A stretch of DNA of 64,000 nucleotides, taken from contig JAKJHU010000046.1 in NCBI GenBank assembly GCA_022316685.1, positions 8,345,001 through 8,409,000 on the forward strand, written 5' to 3'. Each line of letters starts with the position of its first letter. Positions within the stretch are counted from its first letter, which is position 1. Below are positions 33,901 through 45,900 of the stretch, one piece after another. Both the position numbers and the translations under genes were made by a program. This DNA is from Progne subis subis (lineage: Eukaryota; Chordata; Aves; Passeriformes; Hirundinidae). A model generated the notes under the pieces. That model did not search any database and had not been told where the DNA came from. It saw only the letters and a list, made by a program, of their open reading frames with translations.

Positions 33901-36900
33901 GGGGTGCCACACACTAGATCAGGTTGCCCAGGGCCCCATCCAGCCTGCCTTGAATACTTCCAAGCCACTAGAGATGATCTTTTCTGTTAGCAGGGTTATC
34001 ACACTTAGAGATTTCTGTATGGTGTGACTGGGTGACAGCTACTTGGTTAGAACACCTCTTCTGGGATAAGAGTCAGATGTGGCTGCCTGACACATCAACA
34101 GGAGAACCCACCTGTCACAGTTTTGCTGCTTAGTCACTATCATGCTTAAAGGTTTTGCATGCTAATGTGTTGAATTTCAGCTCTGAACCCCAGCCTTTTT
34201 CTCCTAAATTAAAGCTTTTTAGCTGATGGATATTCTTCTCAGGCAGGTACTGGAATTAAGTAATTTTTCAGTCTTCAGTTCTTTGTAGTGAATGGAGTCT
34301 TAAAATAACCATGTCAAAGACTCACAGGAAGACCTTTAAGTGTTTATTCTTCCTGATGCTCACTCATTTTTTCAGTTCAGACTCTTTTAAAACAGTGGAC
34401 TTCAGAGCTGGGTGAGGCATTCTGGGTGGGTGTCAGCACTAGTTTACCTTGCTATGCTCCTGTGCCCTTGTACAAAACCCCAGTGGCCCTCTGCAACATT
34501 CAGGGAACTCCTGTTGAATTTTGTCTTATCAAACCAAAAAATTACTGCCCAGAATACAATCCTGCATGTGGCTGTGTTTCTTGTTCCTATTAATACATGA
34601 ATGCGTTTGTCTGCATTAAACCTGCTTGGTTTGAATAATTCCATCTTATTCAGGGTACCCAGGATCACTCAGTGACTCATATACCTCATCTTTATTTGTG
34701 ATCCTATTGAATTGATCTTCACTTCTCCACATGACAGCAGTGATCTTCCATTTACTTTATTATGTGTGATTAACTAAATACAGTCTCTGGAGAACCTGTT
34801 TAAAAATGTAAAAATGCCTTCTTTTCTGGATAGTTTCTATTCCACTAGCAGTGGATTTTCAAGATTTTTTTTTTCCCTTTTTTTTTTTTTTCACTTTCTT
34901 GAAAGAAATAAGCAGAAATTTTATTGTATAATTCTACCTTTTTGCCAGGTTTGCCAAAAATTGTACTCTCTCTGCCTACTTGTGGAATTGTGTCATTGTA
35001 GGGTTTCCTTTGTCCTGGATGGAAATAAAGGTCCATTATAAAGTAACATTTTATTTCCGCATTTAAAAGATGAAATTGAACTCTACCATCCATGGATTTT
35101 TCTTGATGTCTTTCTTTTCTCATTTTCTGTGCTTCAGAGTTCCTGGTGTGTCTGTTATCTATTATCTGGCTTTCTATGTTCATTTACATATTTATATTTG
35201 CTGTCTTTATTGAGGCACAGATGCAGGACAGATTTTTCATCAGTACTGTTCTCTTCATGTTTTTTGGATTGTCTATTTAAAACATCCTTTTAAAGAACTT
35301 TCAGCTTTCATTCTTTTGTCCAGCAGTGGTTTTGCTAACACTTCTGTTGATGCCCTGCCTCAGCTTTAGCAGCTTAGCTCTTTTACACCATCATATTACT
35401 TCACTTTTTTCTCTGTCAGGGGTTGGAATTATCCTCTGCTCACACTGGATGCCAAGGGGCTGTCTGGGCAACCAGAGGCTGTTTGAGGCCAAGGCTGTGG
35501 TTTTATCTGGCATAGAGACATCCTAACCGAGCAGTCTCTGCATTAGACGTGTTTGGGACACGAAGTCGCTCCTGCGGTCCTGGAGAAGCATCCCTGTTCT
35601 GTCCCTGTTCAGGTCGCCGGTGTATTACCGATGTCTGGAAGTGAGAGTTTTCACCCCAGCCAAATCCTGCTCCTGGCAGCGAGTTTAGCCTTTTGCTCAG
35701 ATTAATTATTCTCTGCCCTAGTTTCATCGCCTCCCCTCTCGTGGTCGGCAGTGGCTCCTCCCCTCCTGGCCTCCACATACTTCAAATATTTGCAGCTGGT
35801 TTGTTTTGTCCCGAGTCAGTGCTTGACCGTGCAGAGCTGCGGGCCGGCGGCCGGCTCTCCTGGCGGCGGGGCGCAGCTCCCGCGGAGATTCCCGGGGTGT
35901 CCTCGGCGCTGATGGGCGGCCCGTCCCTCTCCGGCAGCGTTAGCGCCTGCCGGGCCGCGGGATGCTGCCAGGTGAGCCCTGAGGAGAGCAGCTGGGGCCC
36001 TGCAGGCTTGGGGTGAGCCCTGCAGCCTGAGGGACTCGCATCCCGTTGGATCTGGTCTTTGTGGGACGGCTCTGCTCCCAGAGCGGGGCAGGGAAAACCT
36101 CGAATTGCACGTGTGCTCTCGTTAGGGGGTTGGGAAATAACGATTTGAAGTTTTTGTTAATTGGAAGAGGGTTGATGGCAGCGGCATTTCTCAGACGAGC
36201 AGGATGAGCCGTGATTGCAATAGCAAATCACAGCCTCCCCAGGAAGGGCAGAGGTAGGGGTGTGCTCCATCTTCACACCTCGGTGCCGGGGCAGGCTTAG
36301 GAGCTGGTGTTGGATCTCTCATGGGTCCAGCAGGGGTACTAGCAAAGCTCAAAAGCAGCTGCTCCTGGGAGGCTGTCTCAGACCATCAAACCAAGGAGAA
36401 GCAGGAGAATAGAATCCGAATCACTGAAAATTGTGATTGAGAACATTGTTTTTGGAAATGTATTTCTGAATGCTTATTTGGCAACTGTGTCAATTTGTCA
36501 CTGGATCGGAATTTGGTGGCTTCATTAAAAATGTGATTCATATTCCTGCAGGCCAACAAAGCCCATTCATGCTGTGGTGTATGTCTTAGCATCTCCAAAG
36601 TTGATGGGCATGATGAATCAAATTCAAAGGTAACACTTAAATAGAAAATCTGTGGAGTAAAATGGAAATGTGTTTAAAAAATACTTTCTAGATGACCAAA
36701 ATCTACAGCTGTGAAATTGGTAGGGTTAGTTAACTGCTTAATAAGCCTCGTTTAAAGAAAGCTGTTATTAGACATACAGGAATGTGTGACAAACAGGAAA
36801 AAAATAAATTCATGACAATTAACAGAGATAGTATGAAATACAAAAAGTGAAAGTTCTGAAATGCATCAGAAACAAGCACTAAGTAATACATATTTGTCAT

Positions 36901-39900
36901 ATATAAGAGCCAAATATTACAAATAAATTCTGTATTTGAATATTTTGAGCTGTAAGTGTTTGGAAAGAAGTAGGAGAACTTTTGAGTTCATTACTGAAGG
37001 AGGATGCTGGACTAGTGATAAACAACAAGAGTTCTATGAGACTTGACTGCAGTGTAGCCTTGTTTTTGAAAGAATCTTGACATTTTCAGAAAGAGCAAGA
37101 AGACCAGAGGACATTTAATTTGTATGAGTTTTCAAAATCTCGCAAATACTGATACAATGTAAGTGGGTAGAACTGATGGCCAGCGTTGTGCCAGGTCAAC
37201 CAGGCTGAGCTGATGACTACTGTGGGCTTAAAATCTGTGCAGGGAAAGTTTAAATTTCCCTTCCATAGGCAGGGACTTGAGACTTGCCAAAAAGCGGTGT
37301 CACGGAGCTGGCAATCTCACAAGTGTGGGTTGAATCCTTGCCACAGGGTACTTTCTGTAAGGGCCTGACCTAGATTTACTTGTCTGGGGTTTGCTTGGTG
37401 GAGCGTGGGGAGCTGCGGCATTTGCCAGCAGCACTGGGCATCCCCAGCTCTGTTTTGGGGAGCTGGAGCCAAACATGGTGTGACTGTGATTTAGCTATGG
37501 CTAAGGCTGGGAGCACAGCAGGGTTGTTTGGTGGTGCGGTAAACTCTCGAGGTGTCCTGTACAAAACTTAATGTGGTGGCATTTTGCCTGGGGCTAAATA
37601 TGAAATCCTGCTCTTTGACCAACACAAATGCCATCTTTTTCCATTTCTCTTCCCAAATGCTGCCGTACGGGTCATTTACGGCTGTGATTTTGGCTTGTCT
37701 TCATTTTCAAGATTCTTCCCAGCCCACCCCATGCAGTAGTGTCATCTCACTCACCCACCCCCTCTGGGTTTCACACACCTGTTTGCATTGCAAATTAACA
37801 CCTTCCTGTTTCTTCCAGGCTGCTTTCCCACTTGAGCTTGCTCTCCTGCAAAACAAATGCCAAGCCTTCTTTAAAATAACTCATTTGTTATTACTTCATT
37901 AACTCTCTGAGCCAGAGAGACCTGCTAACTGTATTATCTTAGTGTATAGTTGTCCCTCCTGTACGTTTTTCTGCTCATATCCTGTTCAGGCTCTGAGTGC
38001 TGTGTCTCCAGATATCCCTGTGCGTGTTTGTGGAGGACCTTGCACAGCAGGGCTCAGTCTGCTGCTGAGACTTTGCAGATGCTGTGGAAATGCAAAGAGC
38101 AAAACCCAGCATCTGTTCTGAGGCCCTCCTTGCTGATTCCTGCTGCATTGGAATTGATAAAGTTCATCAGTGGGGACTTGCTGGAAAGCCAAGACAGCTC
38201 TGATGGGGTTAGTTTTAAGGATACTTACTGGTAGGAATCAGTAAGGTGAGGCCTTTTCTTCCCAGCAATTGCCTACTAAATGTAGTGCTGGTTGTGTCAC
38301 TGGATCCTCCTCCATGGAGCTGGTCGTTTTGCCTCTCCCCCGGCTAGAGTTCAAGGCAGGGCAGCAGAGATGCCAGCTTAAAGAGATGAGTATCTTCTTC
38401 CCTCCCACACTGAAAGCATCTGTGTTTCCGCTGGGTTTCCCATTTGCCAGACTGGCACTGGGAATGATTTTGAAGTTGTTCTTTCTGCAGGGAGGCACGG
38501 TGGTTAGTCCTCAGCTCAGGAAGCTGTAAGAACTTGCTGTTTGGTGCTGGTGCTCCTGGTTTCTGCTACAGCTGCTCTGCAATGGGAAGGGCTGAAAGGG
38601 CTGGCATGGTTTCAGATAATCACAGGCTGAGTCAGTGTCTCAGCTCGGGTGTCACTTCTTTCTCGAGTTGTTTCAGTGTGAAGACCCCGGCCTGGGGGAG
38701 CAGTGGACAGGATGCTCAGGCTGAGAGAGCAATTTTCCCATGCCATATTTCATGCTGCCGTGCTGGGTAGTGCCATCATTCTACAGAGCACGGCTGGCGG
38801 CTGCTTGCAGCTTGCCCGGCACCTGGGCAGAAGCAGCTGGGAGTGTGGGGCTCTCTTGGGCTTGTTGCACAGTCCTGTGCAGGATAAATCCCAAGCCCTG
38901 CTGGGTGTCCCTGGGATTAAGCAGAGCTGAGCCTCTGTTGTCTGATGCTGTCTTCAGAGAGGTCAGGGACAGGGAGATCTGTAAGTGCCTGTCCTGCAAA
39001 AACATTCCTAGAAACGTCTGAGCTGGGGCATGTCTGCAAATCTAAAAAAATTCCGCTGATGCAGCGCAGCTGGGGCTCCGTAGCAGGCGGCGTATTTGTG
39101 GAATCAGCTACTGACATGAAACGGGGTACCCGAGGCAGGCTGGCGTTGCAAGGGGCTCCGTGCTTCCCTGAAGTGGAGGAGACCCGAGTGTTCCTGGCCT
39201 CAGAGGGAGGGGTGACCCGGGAGGGGCTCTGCCGGGCCCGGAGGCGCAGGGGGAGCGCTGTGGCCGTGGTTTCGGTCCGAGGGCACAGCCTTTAAACGCA
39301 GGCAGGTGGGGCAGAGAGCGGCGGGGCCCAGGAATCTGCGAGGGGATAAAATGTCTCAATGGAAGCGGAAAGGGGCTGGGCCGGCCCGGGGCCTCAGGTG
39401 GCACAGAAAACCAGGAGGAGACGCGGCCGCGGGGGTCTGGACGGGGCCGAGGAGGGCGGCCCGCAGCCCCGGGCCCTGCGGGCGGGGTGGCCCTGCCCGG
39501 CCCCGCTGGCCGGGCTCCAGCTCCAGGCTTTGCCGGCGGCAGCACCATTGCGGTGCCCGGGGCCCTCCGCGGCCATTGAGATGGAAATGTACCGGGCCTG
39601 GAGAATGGAGGCCCTGCTCCCAGCCTGAGGGAGGGGCGGCCGCCATTGCCTAGTGGGGGCTTCCCTCCGTGTCTGCGGCTTCCCGGAGCCGCGGAGCTGG
39701 AGAGCGGGGTGGGAGAGGACCCAGGCCCCGGCCGGCAGCAGGGCACACCGTGTGCAGCAGGTTTGTTGCCCGCCGCGCCGGTGCCAGGGCTTTGCGGTGT
39801 TCCTGGTGCTGCGAGGGTGTGCTGTGGGAGCAGCCCTGGGGATGGCCCCTCTGGGAAAGCCCTTGGCCTCCCAAGAGTGCTGTTTCTCGGTCTCATAGGT

Positions 39901-42900
39901 TACATGTGTAACAGTTCAGGTGCTATTTGTCTCCTGTCCTTCCATCCTTGCTGGAGCATGCTGATCTCCTTTATCTGTTTTGCAGAGATGACACTCCTGT
40001 CCTCCCAGACGCCATCCCTGGAGCCATCCTCGGCCACCACTGAGAGTGCAGAGCAAAGGATGCTGGAGAAGAGGGCCAAGGTTATTGAGGAACTGCTCCA
40101 GACAGAGCGGGACTATATCAGAGACCTGGAGATGTGTGTCGAGAGGATCATGGTGCCCCTGCAGCAGGCACAGGTAAGAGCGGGGAAAGGAGGGGAAGCT
40201 GTGATACAGCACTGGTGGATTGGGGTGAGGATACTGAATCCATTTAGTTCTCAGAGGTGACTAAGCAGCACGGGAACCCATAGAGGAAATAAAAGCTATT
40301 CCAAGGAGAGGAGGATGGTTCCCACAGCTCCCTGCACTTGTTGTAATAAGCCCATCTGCTTTGAGATCCTGCTGGACCCTCGTCCTTGCCGGGAACAAAA
40401 GACCTGGCAGCAAGTATCACAGATTGATTTTTGTGGGGCAGGAAAAGTTTCTATTCATTTGGTTATAGTTAAATTCATTGACAGGAGAAATTAGATATGG
40501 GGTCTTGGCATGGGGACAGATTGAGTGGTAAGAAAAAGAGAAAACCAGGTGACCAGAGGCAGGAGTGGAATTGCTGGGAAAGGGAAGGACACTGTGGTAG
40601 GACACATAAGGAGTGATAGTTTCAGAGCACTGGGGGACAAGGGAAAGTGTACTGGAGTCACTGTGATAAGAGGAGGTCACACCAGGTGCCTGCTGTGAAG
40701 CTGAGGACTGATGGATTGCAGAAGGGCAAGGAGGGGACTGTTAAGTCTAACTGGGACATGTTGCTCACCCAGGTCATCTCTTTTCCCATTCACTAGATGC
40801 AGAACATAGACTTTGAAGGCCTTTTTGGAAACATCCAAATGGTAATTAACTTCTCCAAGCAGCTGCTGTCCACCTTGGAGACTTCAGATGCCATCGGTAT
40901 GAATTCTGCTGTTACGTTTTCTCAGAAGGCTGGGATGGGCATTGTTAGTGGCAGGGCATAACAGTTTAAATGGTGGAAGAGGATCACTGGGACTGGGCTT
41001 TCTCCCTGCTGGTCCCCATTGCCACTCATCAGTCCAGCAGTGAAGCCAGGGAGATCTGTGTTACCCAGGGGTCACTATGTGGGGACACAGTGCCTGTGGC
41101 CATCCTTGTACCTTTGCTCTGTGGCTCCTGTGACCAATGTCTCCACTACTGCCCCTGGGAGACCTGGATTGATTGATCTCCCTGTGTTGGTGGGTGATGA
41201 GGAGGGGTCCTGCATGCCATGGTAGCACTGTCTTCATGACATGTGTGTGTGGAACAGGAATGCTGGATGTCTTATTGAGACACACCAGTGTTTTTGGAGG
41301 CAGCTGGGGACCTGGACACACTGAAGTCCTGCTTTGCTGCTGTCTGCAGGGCCCGTGTTCCTGACGCAGCGTGCAGAGCTGGAGAGTGTCTACAGGGTGT
41401 ATTGCCAGAACCATGATGAGGCCATCGCACTGCTGGAAACCTATGAGAAGGATGAGAAGTTGCAGAAACTACTTCTGGACCTGCTGGATAGCCTCAGGTT
41501 TGAGCATCTGGCTGTGGCAGCCACCAAGCTGGGATAGGGGGATCAGTTTCCAACATCCCTGCCCCTCTGTCAGCGGTATTTAGACAGTTCACGCAGTGAC
41601 TGGTGAGGGTCTGACAGTGGCACTGCATAGTTGCCCAGGCTCTGGGTTCAAATGTCCCCGTGCCCCAATGCCCACATGCTGGGAAACCTGTAGACCCCCT
41701 TAAAATCTGCATAGAAACCACCAATGTATAGAGAAGGTGGCTTGTCCCAGGCTGAGGGCTCCTGTTCCCCAAACCCTGAGCCACCACAGCTGCTGAAGAA
41801 GGAGCTGCTTTGCCTGGCTCAGCGATTGCCAGGGCTCCGACTTGTGGAGGTAACTGCCCCAGGAGCCGGCAGTGCTGACGGCTGCTCTGGGACAACAGGG
41901 CTGCCCACTGCCTTGGCAGCCTCTGGCAGGGCACAGACACTGGCTGTGGGATTGCACACCTGCCACTCCATTAACCCTTGCTTTTCTTTGCTTTTTGGCA
42001 CTCTGTGGGCCGGCAGGAGCCTGTACAGTGAATGGTAAGTGGGTAGTTCCTCTTAGTCCCTGCTTGTCTGTCTGTGTTGGTCTCGCCATTCCCTTGTAAC
42101 TAACCTTCTGCCACAGGCTGGGTGCATGCTGGGGTGCCCTAACAGTGCCTTGTGGATGCATGACTGGGAGGAGAGGGGTGTCTGTGGCATGATTGCAGCA
42201 GAGGCATTGGGTGGGCTGCACAGGTAGGCAGCACAAGTGATGGGGCAAGGGGAGGTCTTGGGCAAGAAACAGGATTTGGGAGCCTTCAGCCCCAAGCCCC
42301 ACAGTGACTGTGGTCCTGCAGTCAGTCTGTCCTGCACTGGGGGACAGGTCTGGGCAGTTGGCTGGTGGAACAGCATCTGAAACAAGTGGCTCTCTGGCAA
42401 ATGTGAGGCTGTGCCTATGTGGGATTTCGTGGTAGGTCTGGTAACAAAGAGGATCCTGGCTGGGAAGTTATCACCTGCTGTGAGTGAGGAGCAGAAACCT
42501 GGGGTTGATCTGAGAGCACTAGGAGTTCAGGAATGCAATGAATTTGAGCATAAGAGTGGCTTGATTTAGGGAGTACAGTGGATTTAGAGGCATTGGAGCT
42601 TTGGATCTGGTTAGCACTGGTTTTAGGGGACAGAATGTGTGTCGCAGAGCTGGACTGACACCTGATACACCTCCTTTGTTCTGACTTTCCAGGGGTTGCA
42701 CAAACTACATTAACTTGGGCTCCTTCCTCATCAAGCCAGTGCAGAGGGTGATGCGGTACCCACTGCTGCTGATGGAGCTGCTGAGTGCTACCCCTGAGGC
42801 TCACCCTGATAAGGCACCACTCACGGCTGCTGTTCTGGCAGTCAAAGAAATAAACGTCAACATCAACGAGTACAAGCGCAGGAAGGACCTGGGTGAGGAG

Positions 42901-45900
42901 CTGGGCAGTGCTGGGCACAGAGAGACAGGAGTGGGTGTGCTGAGGTTGGTGTCTGCTGGCCACTGAGGCTTAGCTTGCAACCACAGTCATGGAGGAACTC
43001 TCACTGCTCAGGGAGTTTGGCCCCATCACCTTTGCAACTGCCCTTCAAGTAGCTGCTAATTGTGAGTAGATCCCCCTCTGCTTCCTCATGTCCAGCCCAC
43101 CTGGTTCCCCCAGCTCTCCTCGTGGATTAAGAGCTCTGGTTCTCCCACATCTCTCATGGCCTTCAGGCACCAAAACTAGACACAGTACCCAAGTGTAGCC
43201 TCCCTGGGGCTGAACAGAGGGAGAAAATTACTCCCTTTGATACCTGCTGGCCATCCTCCCTGTTTTCCCTTGGAAGCCCCTGGTTTGTGCAAATCTTGCA
43301 CTTTAGTCTTTCCTCATAGCCCCACTGCAGCTGAGGTGACATAAGCTGCCTGTAATAATTGCTTGTTTTGCTAAAGAAGCAATATAGGCACCCTCTGTAT
43401 GTCCGGGGACCACTGTACACCATCTCCTATGCCATCTTGTGCTGGCATTATGCATAATCCTGTGGAAGAGCTTGAATGGTTTGTCTACAAACTGTTGGGC
43501 ATCTCAAGAGCCTAACAGATGGCACCGTGCTGGCTGGGATGGGAGGTTATAGTACAATATTTTACAAAGGCATGTAGTGATAGGACTGGATAATGGCTTT
43601 AAACTGAGAGAATTTAAATTTGGATTAGATATAAGGAAAAAGTCTTTACAGTGAGGGTGGTGAGGCACTGCATCAGTCTGCTTGCAGAAGTTGTAGATGC
43701 CCCACCCATGGAAGTGTTCAAGACAACATCGGATGGGACTTTGAGCAACTTTGTCTTGTAGATGTCTCTGCCCATGGCAGAGGGGTTAGAACTAGATGAT
43801 TTTTAGGTCACTTCCAACCCAAGCCATTCATTCACATAATGATATGTGGGGTTCTTTGAACTACAGAGGCTTGGGAAAGAGGAGAACTAACAAGGTGATT
43901 GTTGATGAGGCAGTGTAAGACATGGGTATTTGTACTTACAAGGGTTTTGATTTCTATATCAATTTCTTTAGTGCTGAAGTACAGAAAAGGTGATGAGGAT
44001 AGCCTCATGGAGAAGATCTCCAAGCTCAACTTCCACTCTATCATCAAGAAATCCAACCGTGTGAGCAGCCACCTCAAGCATCTCACAGGCTTTGCACCCC
44101 AGGTACTGTGAATCAGGTGCACTTAGACCCTGCAGTGCTTTTCCAGAGGTGTCTGCTGTCCCTCCACACCCCTTCCCCCTGTGCAGCTCTGATCCAGACC
44201 AGTGAGGCTGAGCTTAGGGGCTGAACCTCTGCTGTCCAGCTTGTGGGCAGGAGGGCCCCACATCTTGCAGTCTGGAAGGTGCTGAGTCCTGCATCGCCTC
44301 CCTTGAAACACTTTCTCTCACAGTTAAAGGATGAAGCCTTTGAAGAGACAGAGAAAAACTTCCGGATGCAGGAACGTCTGATCAAGTCCTTCATCCGGGA
44401 CCTTTCCCTCTACTTGCAGCATGTCCGGGTGAGCCAGTCTGGTGGGATATCAAGCCTGTGGGGCTCTCCATGCACTGCCCTTCCTGTCTGCATGGTGTGT
44501 CCATGCAGTGCCTCTGGCCACAGCTCCTGCCTCAGCTCTGTCGGGGCTGGGTGGTCTGGGCTGCCCTGGGAGCCCCTTCTGGGCAGCAAGTATGGCTCAT
44601 CTGTGTCTCCCTGGTGCAGGAGTCGGCTTGTATGAAGGCACTGGCAGCAGGGAGCATGTGGGACCTGTGCACGGAGAAGGGAAGTGGGGACTTGGACCAG
44701 TTCCAGAAAGTGAATCGTCTCATCAGCGACCAGCTCTTCTCCAGCTTTGTGAGTGAGGCTGTGCCCCTTTGAGGCCCACCCTGGGGGTCTGCTGCAGATT
44801 GGTGGGCCCTGGGAGGCTGCAGGGGGGTGACCTGGAAGAGCTGTGAGTATTCCTGCTTAGCTCTGATGCCTGGCAGTTTATGAATGTGCCTTCAGATACA
44901 CATTTTTTCAGCCCTCTCTGAAGTGCTACAGCTCTTTGTGCGAGTGGTTCAGGTACTTTGCCTAGAGTTGCCCATGCTGACAGAGTTATGTTAGATTAAA
45001 GAATAATTGCTGTTGGAGGGGACCTCTGAGCTCCAGTGAGTGCCACCAGGAGACAGTCACTGTACCGTCCTGGGGAGGTTGTGTGCTGGAGAGTGAGCTG
45101 CTGGCGTTCACAGCAGGAGAGAGCACCTTGTCTCACCTTCTCACTGCACCTCTGCCCACCAGAAAGAGCGGACGGAGCGGCTGGTGAGCTCGCCCCTGAG
45201 CCAGCTGCTGAGCATGTTTGCGGGGCCCCACAAGCTGGTGCAGAAACGCTTTGACAAACTCCTCGACTTCCACAACTGCACCGAGCGAGCGGAGAAGCTG
45301 AAGGACAAGCGAACACTGGAGGAGCTGCAGTCAGCCCGCAACAACTATGAAGCCCTCAATGCCCAGCTGCTGGACGAGCTGCCCCAGTTCCTGCGCTTCG
45401 CCAAGGAGCTGTTCGCCAGCTGCGTGCGGGGCTATGCCGAGGCACACTGCGACTTTGTGTGCCTGGCCCTGGAGGAGCTCAGACCCCTGCTCTCGGTGGG
45501 TTCCTGCAGTGCTGGCAGCGCCCTGGGCTCAGAGCAGCACTAATCTGTGCAGGGTTTGTCCCTGAGCTGTACTGAGACCTGTCACATCGTGGGGGAAGCA
45601 GCTACAGCAGTTCCGGGCCACTCCACAAGTGACTTGTGGAGGGCTCCTGTCAGGGATGCTGTCAGGACAGGGAATGCTGGGTTATGTTGCAATTGTGTGT
45701 AGAAGGCTCTTGGAGCAGTGGCCGGAGAGCATTCACCTGGGAGAATTTCAGGTCACAGGTTTGAGGACCACTTAAAGCTGAGTCCAAACAGGACTGGGCA
45801 AAACCTGGGCCTGATGCAAGTCACAGGCAGGACTCAGACCCCTGCCATGGTCTACACCGTAGGACTTGGCCACTTCTTCCAGCAGCTGTTTCATAACTAG

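Noticed and set aside
34490..34800. Possible very old interspersed repeat
   Set aside because: The style of the sequence recalls ancient CR1/L3 remnants, but I could not match a run of diagnostic words, so it is not listed as an element.
39108..39896. 262-codon minus-strand frame in the second CpG island
   Set aside because: Same cause: GC-rich composition, Pro/Gly/Ala/Arg-rich translation, and opposite frames also open.
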